A DNA stretch of 64,000 bases from Sphingomonas sp. QA11. Its GTDB lineage: Bacteria; Pseudomonadota; Alphaproteobacteria; Sphingomonadales; Sphingomonadaceae. A program made the position numbers and the translations under genes. A model generated the notes under the pieces. The model worked only from the letters and a program-made list of their open reading frames with translations. It searched no databases and had not been told where the DNA came from. The first letter of the stretch is position 1. Each line of letters begins with the position of its first letter. Positions 54,200-63,013 of this stretch are shown piece by piece. The DNA is taken from positions 1 to 64,000 of the forward strand of contig NZ_CP098774.1 in NCBI RefSeq assembly GCF_028473665.1, read 5' to 3'.

Positions 54200-54580
54200 C
54201 TATCGCTTCTTCTTCGCCAGCGTCACGGGCTGGAACATGCCCAGGCCGCAGGTCGGGCCCCGAACGGGGCCGCCTCCGGTCCGAAGCACGGCGATCGTAT
54301 CGACCGAACATAGCTGGCCGATCGAGGTCTTGTAGGAAAAGGCCTCGTCGAAACCCAGGCCGGGGCAGCTCTGCGGCAGCGTGTTGCGATAGATCTGGCC
54401 GCCATTCATCTCGAAATCGATGATCGAGTCGTTGCGCACATGGCTCGCGCGGATTCGGCTCGTCATGATGCAACTCTGCGGCTTGCCGGCGGGCGTTGCC
54501 TCCGGGACCCGGTTCTTGTCCTTCGCGACCCCGGGGGCGGCGGTTGCGGCAACGGCGAGGGCGATCAGGATCATGCGCAT
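54200..54580 (-). CDS. Secreted DUF6491-type protein
   Basis: A 126-residue exported protein. MRMILIALAVAATAAPGVAK is the signal peptide. The mature part fits the pattern of DUF6491: SCIMTSRIRASHVRNDSIID, then GQIYRNTLPQSCPGLGFDEA, SIGQLCSVDTIAVL and CGLGMFQPV, with Cys residues that likely pair. Common in sphingomonads, function unknown. It ends three bases before nth and is the first clearly chromosomal gene after the tRNA scar. Confidence 0.7.
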   Translation of the reverse strand: MRMILIALAVAATAAPGVAKDKNRVPEATPAGKPQSCIMTSRIRASHVRNDSIIDFEMNGGQIYRNTLPQSCPGLGFDEAFSYKTSIGQLCSVDTIAVLRTGGGPVRGPTCGLGMFQPVTLAKKKR

Positions 54581-54582
54581 GG

Positions 54583-55245
54583 TCAGGCCTCCTTGGCGGC
54601 GCCGCGGGTCGGCGCCGGCGTCTTCGGTTTATAGGCGCACAAGTCCCATACCACGCATCGCCAGCATTCGGGAGTGCGTGCCTTGCAGACATAGCGGCCG
54701 TGGAGGATCAGCCAGTGATGGGCGTGGAGGCGGAAGGGCTGCGGCACCGCTTTCTCCAGGCCCAGCTCGACCGCGAGCGGCGTCTTGCCACGCGCCAGGC
54801 CGGTGCGGTTGCCGACACGGAAGATGTGCGTGTCGACCGCGAAGGTCTCGGCGCCGAAGGCGGTGTTCATCACCACGTTCGCGGTCTTGCGGCCGACGCC
54901 GGGCAGCGTTTCGAGCGCGTCGCGGTCGGCCGGCACCTCGCCGCCATAGTCGGCGATCAGCTTTTCGGAGAGGGCGATGACGTTCTTCGCCTTGGTGTTG
55001 AACAGCCCGATCGTCTTGATGTGCTGCTTCAGCGCCTCCTCGCCAAGCGCCACCATCTTCCCGGGCGTGTCGACCTCCGCGAACAGGCGCCGCGTCGCCT
55101 TGTTGACGCCGACATCGGTTGCCTGCGCGGACAGGGCAACCGCGACGAGCAGGGTATAGGGGTTGGTGTATTCGAGCTCGGTCTCGGGATGGGGATTGTC
55201 CGCGGCGAGCCGCGCGAAGAACTCGACGACATCCGCCTTTTTCAA
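54583..55245 (-). CDS. nth: Endonuclease III
   Basis: DNA glycosylase/AP lyase for oxidised pyrimidines, 220 residues. The helix-hairpin-helix LPGVGRKTANVVMNTAFG includes the catalytic Lys, and VDTHIFRVGNR the catalytic Asp. The 4Fe-4S ligands are complete: CKARTPECWRCVVWDLC (C-x6-C-x2-C-x5-C). TTG 55245 fits the family length and lies just after the dapB stop; longer starts would run inside dapB. dapB-nth coupling is common in these bacteria. Confidence 0.9.
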   Translation of the reverse strand: MKKADVVEFFARLAADNPHPETELEYTNPYTLLVAVALSAQATDVGVNKATRRLFAEVDTPGKMVALGEEALKQHIKTIGLFNTKAKNVIALSEKLIADYGGEVPADRDALETLPGVGRKTANVVMNTAFGAETFAVDTHIFRVGNRTGLARGKTPLAVELGLEKAVPQPFRLHAHHWLILHGRYVCKARTPECWRCVVWDLCAYKPKTPAPTRGAAKEA

Positions 55246-55258
55246 AGTCCCAATCCCT

Positions 55259-55987
55259 TCAAAGGCCCAGCACCTCCGCCATCTGGTACCGTCCGGCGGG
55301 CTTGTCGGCGAGCCACAGCGCGGCGGTGATCGCGCCGCGCGCGAAGATCTCGCGGCTCTCGGCGCGGTGGCCGATCTCGATGCGTTCGCCCGACCCGGCG
55401 AACACCACCTGGTGATCCCCGGCGACCGAGCCGCCGCGCAGGCTGGCAAAGCCGATCGTGCCCTCGGCCCGCGCGCCGATCAGCCCGGCCCGATCGGTCA
55501 CCTTCGCTTCGGCAAGCGGGATGCCGCGACCAGCCGCCGCCGCTTCGCCAAGCAGGAGCGCGGTGCCGGACGGCGCATCGACCTTGTGGCGATGATGTGT
55601 CTCGACGATCTCGATATCCCAGTCGGTGCCGAGTACTGATGCTGCCTCGCGCACCAGTCGCGCGATCAGCGTGACGCCGAGCGACACGGTGCCCGTCTGG
55701 AGCACGGCCACGCGTTTTGCTGCCTCGTCGACCAAGGCGTGATGAGCGGGTGACAGCCCGGTGGTGCCGACCAGGATCGGCGTGCCCGCCGCCACCGCCG
55801 CGGCAAGATTCGCCTCGAGCGCCGAGGGCACCGAGAAATCCACCAGCACGTCGGCGGCGCGCGCCAGCGTTGCGGGATCGCCCCCGGCGTCGATCCCGCC
55901 GGCCAGGGTCCCGCCCAGGTCGGAGACGACGCCGGCCAATGCCTGCCCCATCCGTCCGGCGCTGCCGATGATGCCGATCATGGTCAT
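55259..55987 (-). CDS. dapB: 4-Hydroxy-tetrahydrodipicolinate reductase
   Basis: NAD(P)H-dependent reductase of lysine and diaminopimelate synthesis, 242 residues from ATG 55987. The Rossmann motif is GIIGSAGRMGQAL, and the active site is ETHHRHKVDAPSGTALLLGE with the catalytic His and Lys. The C-terminal GSVAGDHQVVFAGSGERIEIGHRA is typical. Full length and conserved, so it is a housekeeping gene that anchors the chromosomal side of the junction. Confidence 0.93.
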   Translation of the reverse strand: MTMIGIIGSAGRMGQALAGVVSDLGGTLAGGIDAGGDPATLARAADVLVDFSVPSALEANLAAAVAAGTPILVGTTGLSPAHHALVDEAAKRVAVLQTGTVSLGVTLIARLVREAASVLGTDWDIEIVETHHRHKVDAPSGTALLLGEAAAAGRGIPLAEAKVTDRAGLIGARAEGTIGFASLRGGSVAGDHQVVFAGSGERIEIGHRAESREIFARGAITAALWLADKPAGRYQMAEVLGL

Positions 55988-56409
55988 TTGCCTGGTCTCC
56001 CGGGAATGCCGCGATTGCCGATGCAGTGGATCACGCGACAGGCCCATATTTTCGATGTCGGCGGGCAGATGCCACAATGCGACGCGGCGCGACAGGGGCT
56101 TCGCCTTCACGAATGTTTCGCCATGTCACGCAAGATACGACGTATTTCATGTGGCGCACAATTGTGTGGTGTGTCAATGAATGTGAAATTCATTCGACTT
56201 TCTATTCTGAGAAATAACAATTCTGGATATATTTGATCAAGTATATCATGTGACTGCGGGATCATAACTACTGCGGATATTGTTACTCTTTCCGATGGAT
56301 GGTGTCGATAGTAGGATCATCCCTCAGTTGCACGGTGAAGACGGACGTGATTTCCGGGCGTGTCCACGGGAAGAGTGCGTCGCCGTGTCTGCCTGTCAGG
56401 AGCGATGCG
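55988..56409. other. AT-rich intergenic region with a palindrome
   Basis: About 420 bases between dapB and a divergent unknown gene, clearly richer in AT than the surroundings. It holds a near-perfect 22-bp palindrome, GATATATTTGATCAAGTATATC, at 56,226-56,247 (one mismatched pair), a candidate operator 163 bases before the unknown gene. No coding is evident. Confidence 0.5.
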
Positions 56410-57387
56410 ATGAGCGATCCGGTTTCGACGACGATCTTCGGCCCCAACCAGTTCGTCACGGGGGTTCGCGGTTGGAGCGGATCCGACGTGATCCTGACCG
56501 GGACGACCAATAGCGATGGCCTGACCACCGCCTTGCTCTATCTTGGTCCGCTGACACCGACCGACGGAAACGGGCTCTATTCCAGCCCGCCGGTCTTTCC
56601 GGGGCAGAGCGTGACAGGCTCGACCTTCTACGGACCCGATACCTTCGTGTTCAATCCGGCGCTGGGCGAGGGTAATGTCCGGGCGGTCGGCAATTACCAA
56701 TATTCGGAAAGTGCCGCGCACAGCAACGGCATGATGTATCAGGGCCCACCCCAGGGCGGCGGCACCTGGAGCCAGATCGACGTGCCGGGCAATCTGGTCG
56801 GTGGCCAGGCGGTGTGGAACACGATCCCGCACAGCACCATGGGCGATCTCGTCGTCGGCGACTATGATCTGAAGGGCGTTCCGCTTTCCGCCAACGCCTT
56901 TCTCTACGATATCGCGAAGGATCGCTGGACGATCTTCGACATACCCGGCTGCACCCTGACCACCGCTTACGGCATCTGGCAGCACGGCATCGGCAGCAGC
57001 AGCTATACGATCGTCGGCGGCACGCGGAACGGGCATGGCATCAACCAGGGCATGGTGATCGGCTATGATTCGGCGACGGGCGCCTTCAGCAACCTCAAGC
57101 TGTACAGCTATCTCGACCAGCCGGCGCTGGTCACGCATTTCGAGGGGATCGTCGCGACGCCGGCAGGGTTCAACCTGGCCGGCGGCGGCAGCGGCTCATC
57201 GGCCCTGCTCGCCTCGATCTCGATCAATCCCGACGGATCGTACAGCGATGCGACCTGGATTCCCTATGCCTATCCCGGCGCGGTCGTTACCACGGGCAAT
57301 AGCATCTACCGGAATGCGTTGATGGGCGTCTTCGCGATATCAGGGACTCCGGGCGTGCAAAGTTACGTCGCGACTTTCCCTGTTTGA
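56410..57387 (+). CDS. Unknown repeat-rich protein
   Basis: A 325-residue protein without a classical signal peptide. It is rich in Gly, Ser, Thr, Asn and Tyr with recurring blocks such as GTTNSDGLTTALLYLGPL, LVVGDYDLKGVPLSANAFLYD and YTIVGGTRNGHGINQGMVIG, a pattern expected for a beta-propeller or beta-helix surface protein, but I recognise no family. CAGGAG precedes ATG 56410. It is convergent with the phosphatase gene. Confidence 0.65.
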   Translation: MSDPVSTTIFGPNQFVTGVRGWSGSDVILTGTTNSDGLTTALLYLGPLTPTDGNGLYSSPPVFPGQSVTGSTFYGPDTFVFNPALGEGNVRAVGNYQYSESAAHSNGMMYQGPPQGGGTWSQIDVPGNLVGGQAVWNTIPHSTMGDLVVGDYDLKGVPLSANAFLYDIAKDRWTIFDIPGCTLTTAYGIWQHGIGSSSYTIVGGTRNGHGINQGMVIGYDSATGAFSNLKLYSYLDQPALVTHFEGIVATPAGFNLAGGGSGSSALLASISINPDGSYSDATWIPYAYPGAVVTTGNSIYRNALMGVFAISGTPGVQSYVATFPV

Positions 57388-57412
57388 CGCATGCCCCAAG
57401 CCGGGATCGGAC

Positions 57413-58102
57413 TCAGGCAGTGGCGATTCCGACGGCGACCAGCTCTTTCCGCGCGGCATCGAAGGCAGCCCGGAACGCCGGCTCGGCCATCAGCCGTTCG
57501 GCGATCAGCAGGCCGAGCATCTGGCCGGCGCTCACGTCGCTGCGGAAATGCTGGCCGCAGACGATGCGGCTTTGCCCATAGCGGGCGGCGCGGGCGAGGA
57601 TCGGACCGGCCTTTTCAGGCACCAGCCGCGCCAGCACCTCGCCCATGGAAAAGGCCATCGAGGTATGTCCGCTCGGGTAGCTCGACAGTGGATCGTCATT
57701 GCGCTTGCAGCTCTTGAGCGCCGGGTCGACGATATAGGGGCGGGGCCGCTTGAACTCGTCCTTGCCGCGGTCGACCGTCGCCTTCTCGGTGGCGCGGACC
57801 ATGCCGAGCAGCGCGCTGGTGGCGGGCAGTGCGGCAAGGTCGAACCTGGAACCCAGCGCCACCGCGAAGATCGAGCCGTTCTTGGTGTCGCCATCGGCGC
57901 GGGCATCGGCTTCGTCGGTGGGCGACCGCGCCGTCTCGATCGCATGGAGTTCGGCAAGCTCGGTCAGGGCCTGCGGGCTGCCGGCCACGGGCGGCGGCGG
58001 CAGGACAAGAACCGGATCGATGTTGCGGAGCAGGGCGGGCGCCTTGTCGGCAGCGGGGGCCGCGGCGGCAAGCGCCACCGCGGCGAGGAGCAGGCGCTTC
58101 AT
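57413..58102 (-). CDS. Class A nonspecific acid phosphatase (PhoN-like)
   Basis: Secreted PAP2-superfamily phosphatase, 229 residues; LLLAAVALAAAAPAADKAPA is the signal peptide. The three-part active site is complete: KDEFKRPRPY (KxxxxxxRP), YPSGHTSMAFSMGEVLA (PSGH) and SRIVCGQHFRSDV (SRxxxxxHxxxD). It releases phosphate from organic esters in the periplasm. ATG 58102 overlaps the receptor stop as ATGA, so it is made with the TonB receptor, suggesting uptake of a phosphate ester or its product. Confidence 0.85.
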   Translation of the reverse strand: MKRLLLAAVALAAAAPAADKAPALLRNIDPVLVLPPPPVAGSPQALTELAELHAIETARSPTDEADARADGDTKNGSIFAVALGSRFDLAALPATSALLGMVRATEKATVDRGKDEFKRPRPYIVDPALKSCKRNDDPLSSYPSGHTSMAFSMGEVLARLVPEKAGPILARAARYGQSRIVCGQHFRSDVSAGQMLGLLIAERLMAEPAFRAAFDAARKELVAVGIATA

Positions 58103-60417
58103 CAGAAGGTCAGCGTGATGTCGCCGGTGAAGGACCGGCCGGTCTGGTAGAAATACTGGTCGAACGGCGTGGTCTTGCCCGTGTTGATGTTGGTCACCCG
58201 CCGCGAATCGAGCAGGTTGTTGATCTCGAAGCCGACCCGCACCGGCCCGATATCGTAGCGTGCTGACAGGATCGCGCTGTTGTAGCCGTTGCTGCGATAG
58301 CTGTTGTAGACGGGGAGCGTGGTGCCCGCGTTCGCGTTGGTGATGCTCGACGGATCGGTGAACCATTGCCGGCCCGTATATTTGTCGATCAGCGAGAAGC
58401 GGATCGGGCCGCTCTTGTAGAGAATGCCGGCCGCGGCGGTCCATTCCGGTGCATTGGCGACTTGAAGGTTGGGCGAGCCGTCATTGTTGGTCTTGGCATA
58501 GTTGCGCGACCCGTTGGCGAAGACGGCGAGGCCGTGCGGCAGGGCATAGGTGACCTGGCCCTCGATGCCCTTGTACTGGACTGAACCCTGGTTGATCCAG
58601 ATCACCCCGTCGCTGGCGACCGGCGCGTTGATCGACGCGAACTTGTTGGTGAAGTCGATCTTGTAGACATCGGCGTCGATCGAGAGATTGCCGCCATGAT
58701 AGACGACGCCGGCCTGATAGTTGGTCGAGCGCTCCGGCTCGACCGTCGAGAGGCTTGGCTTGGCGACATAGAGCACCCCCAGCGAGGGTGCGAGGAAGCC
58801 GCGCGCATATTGCGCATAGACCGCCAGCCGGTCGTTGACCGCATAGTTGATCGTCGCGAAGGGCAGGTTGGCGCTGTAGGTGTTGCTCAGCTTCTGCGGA
58901 ATGCGTGTCGTCTGGTTGTAGAGCGCATCGATCTGCCGGTTGAAATCGACATGCTTGAAGCCCGGGGTGATCTTCAGCCCCGCGATCGGACGCAGTTCGA
59001 GCTCGACGAATTCCTCGGTGTGGTTGGTGTGCGAATTCTGGTCGAACTTGATGTTCTGTGGGGTGGCCAGGCCTGAAACCGGATCGATGACCTTCTTCTC
59101 GACATAGTTGGGCGCGCCGGTCACCAGGTTGACGTCGCGCTGCTGGCGATAGGTGTTTGACCATTCGATCCACGCGCCCGCGGTGATCGCGCCGAAGCCG
59201 AAGTCGATCCGCGTCTTGGCGATGTCGCCGAACATCCGGTATTTGTTGGTCTTGGTATAGCCCGGCACGCCGGGGGCGGTCGTGGCCACGCCGTTAACCG
59301 GTGTGTAGACGTTGGCCTTGGCGATGTCCGCTGCGCTCGCGGTCGCGAACAGCGTCACATCGTTGCCGCTCAGCGTCTCGTTGTCATAGCTGTAGGTATA
59401 GGCGCGGTTCTCGAAGATCGAATTGGGGGCGATGTTCGCCTCGAACTTCACCAGCTCGAAATCGGTCGTCTTGTGAGTATGGTTGTACCCGTAATAGGTC
59501 TGCGAGTTCGGATCGTTGTTCAGGCTGAAATATTTGCCGAACTGCGCGATCTGCGACAGCGTCGCGCCGTCCTTGTCGGGCTGGTTGAACGTATTCTCGT
59601 TGTAGGTGGCGAGGATCGTCAGCTTCGCGTCGGGCCCGATCGGGATCATCACCTTGCCGAAAACGTTGTTCGACCGGAACGGGCTGTAGGTGCGGGCGCC
59701 GTCAGATCCGATATGCTGGCCGCTCAGGACGATCTCGGTCCCGCCGAGCTTGTCGATCGCGCCGCTCTGCGCGACGCCGCGCAGCATCCAGGTGTTGAAG
59801 CTGCCATAGGTGGCCTTCGCTTCGATGCTGGCATCCTCGCGCGTCGCGCGGGAAAAGAGGTTGATGTTGCCGCCAAAGGTCGCCTGGCCGAGCTGGCTGG
59901 CATTGCCGGGGCCGCGATCGACGATCAGCGTCTCGATCGTGTTCGACGGGAAGAAGGTATTCGAATGATGCGTCGGATCGTTGGTGTCGCCGAAAGGAAC
60001 GCCGTCATAGGTGACATTATATTCGCCGTCCTGGAAACCGCGGATCTGCGCCTTGGACTCGGACAGGCCCGGCCCGTTGGCATTGCCATAGCCGGAGACG
60101 CTGGGTCCGATCAGCGCGATCTGGTTGAAGTCGGAAGTTGCCGGCAGCGAATCCTCGATGAAGGAGCGCGAGATGATGGATTGCGGCTGAGTCGTCTGCA
60201 GGGAGGCGGTGACGGGCGCGATCTCGTTCGCGCGGGTCGCGGTCACGACGATGTCGGAGCCTTCGGCCAGGTCGGTCTTCGGCTTCTGGTCGGGCGCTGC
60301 CTCGTCGGCCGGCGCGAGGGCCGGGGGCGTTTCGGCATAAGCGGCGGAGGACAGAATCGAGAGCGCAAGCATGCTCACGCCGAGCAGCAGCCGCTGCGGC
60401 CTGGTTGAGGTCGACAT
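58102..60417 (-). CDS. TonB-dependent outer-membrane receptor
   Basis: A 771-residue receptor. A signal peptide ends near SSAAYA; the TonB box-like segment is SDIVVTATR near residue 54; the plug domain follows with AQIRGFQDGEYNVTYDGVPFGD and TLIVDRGPGNASQLGQATFGG. The C-terminal barrel ends VRVGFEINNLLDSRRVTN...GDITLTF with the terminal Phe. The ligand is unknown; coupling to an acid phosphatase points to phosphorylated compounds. A possible Pho box lies about 80 bases upstream. Confidence 0.85.
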   Translation of the reverse strand: MSTSTRPQRLLLGVSMLALSILSSAAYAETPPALAPADEAAPDQKPKTDLAEGSDIVVTATRANEIAPVTASLQTTQPQSIISRSFIEDSLPATSDFNQIALIGPSVSGYGNANGPGLSESKAQIRGFQDGEYNVTYDGVPFGDTNDPTHHSNTFFPSNTIETLIVDRGPGNASQLGQATFGGNINLFSRATREDASIEAKATYGSFNTWMLRGVAQSGAIDKLGGTEIVLSGQHIGSDGARTYSPFRSNNVFGKVMIPIGPDAKLTILATYNENTFNQPDKDGATLSQIAQFGKYFSLNNDPNSQTYYGYNHTHKTTDFELVKFEANIAPNSIFENRAYTYSYDNETLSGNDVTLFATASAADIAKANVYTPVNGVATTAPGVPGYTKTNKYRMFGDIAKTRIDFGFGAITAGAWIEWSNTYRQQRDVNLVTGAPNYVEKKVIDPVSGLATPQNIKFDQNSHTNHTEEFVELELRPIAGLKITPGFKHVDFNRQIDALYNQTTRIPQKLSNTYSANLPFATINYAVNDRLAVYAQYARGFLAPSLGVLYVAKPSLSTVEPERSTNYQAGVVYHGGNLSIDADVYKIDFTNKFASINAPVASDGVIWINQGSVQYKGIEGQVTYALPHGLAVFANGSRNYAKTNNDGSPNLQVANAPEWTAAAGILYKSGPIRFSLIDKYTGRQWFTDPSSITNANAGTTLPVYNSYRSNGYNSAILSARYDIGPVRVGFEINNLLDSRRVTNINTGKTTPFDQYFYQTGRSFTGDITLTF

Positions 60418-60494
60418 TGATCTGGTTTTCCCTGGCGCCCCGATCGGCGCGGGGTCGGCCTATGGAGAGCCTGTGACTCTTTCGCTGCCGTAAC

Positions 60495-60512
60495 GTTACA
60501 GAAATACGTCAA
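60495..60512 (-). promoter_or_regulatory. Possible Pho box upstream of the receptor
   Basis: On the minus strand TTGACGT-ATTT-CTGTAAC gives two 7-base half-sites 11 bp apart. CTGTAAC fits the CTGTCA(T/C) consensus at six of seven positions, TTGACGT less well. The overlapping GTAACGTTAC (60,490-60,499) is also a perfect palindrome, so another regulator is possible. The link to phosphatase and receptor makes phosphate control attractive but unproven. Confidence 0.35.
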
Positions 60513-60604
60513 ACGCCAACATGACAAATAATCAATATTCCGGTTAGGAAATGGCGATATTCGGCACGGTGGCGCGGGCCTTCGCAGCCGGATAGGAGCG
60601 CCCC

Positions 60605-60670
60605 ATGACCAAGCTTCGCAACATCGTGATCCTCACCGGAGCCGGCATCTCGGCGGAAAGCGCCTGCTGA
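60605..60670 (+). pseudogene. Sirtuin gene remnant, first 21 codons
   Basis: A TAGGAG site and ATG 60605 start TKLRNIVILTGAGISAES and then a stop two codons later. This matches the start of the intact sirtuin at 61,306 (SGIHNIVVLTGAGISAESGV), including the NAD-binding GAGISAES. The rest of the gene is absent. The DNA directly after (from 60,664) is the 3' end of an unrelated frame, so a deletion removed the gene body. Confidence 0.75.
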
Positions 60671-60795
60671 TCGCCGCCGACTGGATGCCGATGGACATGA
60701 TCCTGATGCAGGAGGCGCACAAGATCGACGAGTTTGTCGCGGCCTGTCAGCGCATCGAACTACAGGCTTACGCAGGCGCAATGGGACGCCGTTAG
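60664..60795 (+). pseudogene. 3' end of an unrecognised gene
   Basis: In a different frame from the sirtuin start, the strand encodes LLIAADWMPMDMILMQEAHK, then IDEFVAACQRIELQAYAGAMGRR and a TAG. The composition is strongly coding-like but there is no start, so it is probably the tail of a gene whose front was lost in the same deletion. I do not recognise the protein. Confidence 0.5.
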
Positions 60796-60799
60796 CGTC

Positions 60800-61225
60800 C
60801 TATCGCCTTTGGGAAGCCACCGCCTTTGCGTAGATGATTTGCGCGCCGAAAACGACAGCCAGCAACCCACCAACGGCCCTGACAAGCCCGCTGATTGTTT
60901 GAAGTTCAACAAGCCCCGACAGGGCTAACGGAACGCCGAAAAGGAATGCTATCAATGCCATGCTGATCGGCATCGAAGCCAGCAACTTTTGCTGTGCGGG
61001 GCGAAAAGAACGCGGAGGCGAAGTCGGGCGACCGGCGATGCTGCGCCGCCAAGCACGGCGCGAACCCAAGGCTGGGATTGCGAGATATGCGTCGCGTTCT
61101 TCGGCTGATACGGGAATGCCCCGCGACCAGCGCCAATGATAGTAGAGATAGCCTTGGTTGATAGGCTCGAAGCTCAATGCGAGAATAGATCGCTGCTGTT
61201 CCGATTTATCACGCCCCCAGACCAT
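60800..61225 (-). CDS. Small membrane protein, unknown
   Basis: A 141-residue protein from ATG 61225 (MVWGRDKSEQ). The N-terminal part is polar and aromatic (FEPINQGYLYYHWRWSRG), followed by two membrane helices, MPISMALIAFLFGVPLALSG and ISGLVRAVGGLLAVVFGAQI. No family recognised. It lies between the scar and the intact sirtuin, possibly inserted there. Confidence 0.6.
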   Translation of the reverse strand: MVWGRDKSEQQRSILALSFEPINQGYLYYHWRWSRGIPVSAEERDAYLAIPALGSRRAWRRSIAGRPTSPPRSFRPAQQKLLASMPISMALIAFLFGVPLALSGLVELQTISGLVRAVGGLLAVVFGAQIIYAKAVASQRR

Positions 61226-61305
61226 TCGCCGAGATTTATCGAAGAAGCAGCTTGGCGCAAGCACTCGTTATTGGCGAGGCCACGATGACGATCTATTCTG
61301 CTGGT

Positions 61306-62028
61306 ATGAGTGGCATCCATAACATCGTCGTCCTGACCGGCGCAGGCATCTCCGCCGAGAGCGGCGTCCCGACCTTCCGCACGAAGAACGGCGTGAATTA
61401 TTGGGACATTGGCGATGGTCACGACGATTATAGGGTCGAGGATGTCTGCACGCCAGAAGCGCTCGCGGCCGACCCCGATCTTGTCCACCGTTTCTACGAT
61501 GCGCGCCGTGCGGCGCTGGCGACGGTCGAGCCTAACGCGGCGCACCGTGCGCTGGCGCGGCTCGATGCGGCGTGGCCGGGCGCGCTGCTGATCGTCACCC
61601 AGAATGTCGATGACCTGCACGAGCGGGCAGGGGCGTCGCGGCTGCTCCATATGCACGGTGAACTGAACTCGGCGCTCTGCGCCGCCTGTGGAGCGCGGGT
61701 GCCCTGGGCTGGCGACATGCCGCCCGGCACGCGGTGCGATGCGTGCGGCGGGGCGGCGATGCGGCCCGACATCGTGTTCTTCGGCGAGATGCCCTATGCG
61801 ATGGACCGGATCGAGCGCACCCTGTCGGATGCCGACCTGTTCGTCTCGATCGGCACCTCCGGGGCGGTCTATCCCGCCGCCGGCTTCGTCCAGACCGCGC
61901 GCTATCACGGCGCGACGACGCTTGAGATGAACCTGGAGCCGTCAGCCGGCAGCGCCTATTTCCACGAGACCCGGCTCGGCCCGGCGAGCGGGCTGGTGCC
62001 GGCCTGGGTGGAGACGCTGCTCTCCTGA
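61306..62028 (+). CDS. Sirtuin-type NAD-dependent protein deacylase
   Basis: Sir2/CobB-family deacylase, 240 residues from ATG 61306. GAGISAESGVPTFRTKNG binds NAD; QNVDDLHERAGA and HMHGEL hold the active His; CAACGARVPW and CDACGG supply four zinc Cys; IVFFGEMPYAM and SIGTSGAVYPAAGF complete the Rossmann fold. It removes acyl groups from lysines using NAD. The frame is open to 61,252 but conservation starts here. A remnant of a related gene lies at 60,605. Confidence 0.88.
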   Translation: MSGIHNIVVLTGAGISAESGVPTFRTKNGVNYWDIGDGHDDYRVEDVCTPEALAADPDLVHRFYDARRAALATVEPNAAHRALARLDAAWPGALLIVTQNVDDLHERAGASRLLHMHGELNSALCAACGARVPWAGDMPPGTRCDACGGAAMRPDIVFFGEMPYAMDRIERTLSDADLFVSIGTSGAVYPAAGFVQTARYHGATTLEMNLEPSAGSAYFHETRLGPASGLVPAWVETLLS

Positions 62029-62052
62029 ATCCGCCCGTCCCGGAAGGATCGA

Positions 62053-62955
62053 TCACTCCACCCAGTCGAGGCCCATCTCGCGGTAGATGTCGCGTTCGTC
62101 GTCCCAGCCGGGCTTGACCTTCACGTGCAGGTAGAGATGCACCGGGCGGCCCATGATGTTGCTCAGCTCGGTCCGCGCGCGCGCACCGATCTCCTTGATC
62201 CGGGCACCGCCCTTGCCCAGCACGATCGCGCGCTGGGTGGGGCGCTCGACCAGGATCTGCTGGTGGATCTCGACTGAGCCGTCCTCGCGTTCCTTATATT
62301 GCTCGGTCTCGATCGCGCTGGCGTAGGGCAGTTCCGCGTGGAGCTGGAGATAGAGTTGCTCGCGCGTGACCTCGGATGCAAGGCTGCGTTCGGTCGCGTC
62401 GGAAACCTGGTCCTCCGGGAAATGCCACGGCCCATCGGGCATGGCCTTGGCCAGCACTCTCTTCAGCTCAGGCAGGCCGTCGCCGGTCGAGGCGCTGACG
62501 AAGAAGGTCTCGGCGAAATCGACAATGCCGTTGAGCTTCTCGGCATGGAGCAGCAGCTTCGCCTTGTCGGCCAGGTCGACCTTGTTGAGGATGAGGTATT
62601 TCGGTTCCGGCCGCGAGGCGATCGATTCAGCGATCGGGATCACCTTCGGGCCGAGTCCGCCCTTCGCGTCGACCACCAGGGCGATCACGTCCGCCCCCTC
62701 GGTTCCGCCCCAGGCGGCGGAGACCATCGCCCGGTCGAGCCGACGCTTGGGCTCGAAGATGCCCGGCGTGTCGACCAGCAGCAACTGGGTCTCGCCCTCG
62801 ATCGCCACGCCCATCAGCCGCGCGCGCGTGGTCTGCGCCTTGGGGCTGACGATCGCGACCTTCTGGCCGACCAGGGCGTTGACGAGGGTGGATTTGCCGG
62901 CGTTGGGCGCGCCGAGCACGGCGACGAGGCCGCAATGGGTTTGGGAGTCAGTCAT
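62053..62955 (-). CDS. era: GTPase Era
   Basis: Ribosome-assembly GTPase, 300 residues. G1 is LGAPNAGKSTLVNALVG, the switch region follows (QTTRARLMG), G3 is VDTPGIFEPKRRLDRAM, G4 LNKVD near residue 125, and G5 near VSASTGDG. The C-terminal KH domain with IVLGKGGARIKEIGARARTE binds 16S rRNA. Length and motifs are complete. It converges on the sirtuin gene. Confidence 0.93.
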   Translation of the reverse strand: MTDSQTHCGLVAVLGAPNAGKSTLVNALVGQKVAIVSPKAQTTRARLMGVAIEGETQLLLVDTPGIFEPKRRLDRAMVSAAWGGTEGADVIALVVDAKGGLGPKVIPIAESIASRPEPKYLILNKVDLADKAKLLLHAEKLNGIVDFAETFFVSASTGDGLPELKRVLAKAMPDGPWHFPEDQVSDATERSLASEVTREQLYLQLHAELPYASAIETEQYKEREDGSVEIHQQILVERPTQRAIVLGKGGARIKEIGARARTELSNIMGRPVHLYLHVKVKPGWDDERDIYREMGLDWVE

Positions 62956-62978
62956 GATAGCCTCATTCAGGTGATCAA

Positions 62979-62998
62979 CGCCCCGGCAGGCCGGGGCG
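62979..62998. terminator. GC-rich hairpin upstream of era
   Basis: CGCCCCGG-CAGG-CCGGGGCG is a perfect 8-bp stem with a 4-base loop in the 58-base gap between the membrane-protein gene and era (both minus strand). A short TT only follows, so it is at best a weak terminator of the upstream gene. Confidence 0.4.
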
Positions 62999-63013
62999 AA
63001 CTAGCCGGAGCCC

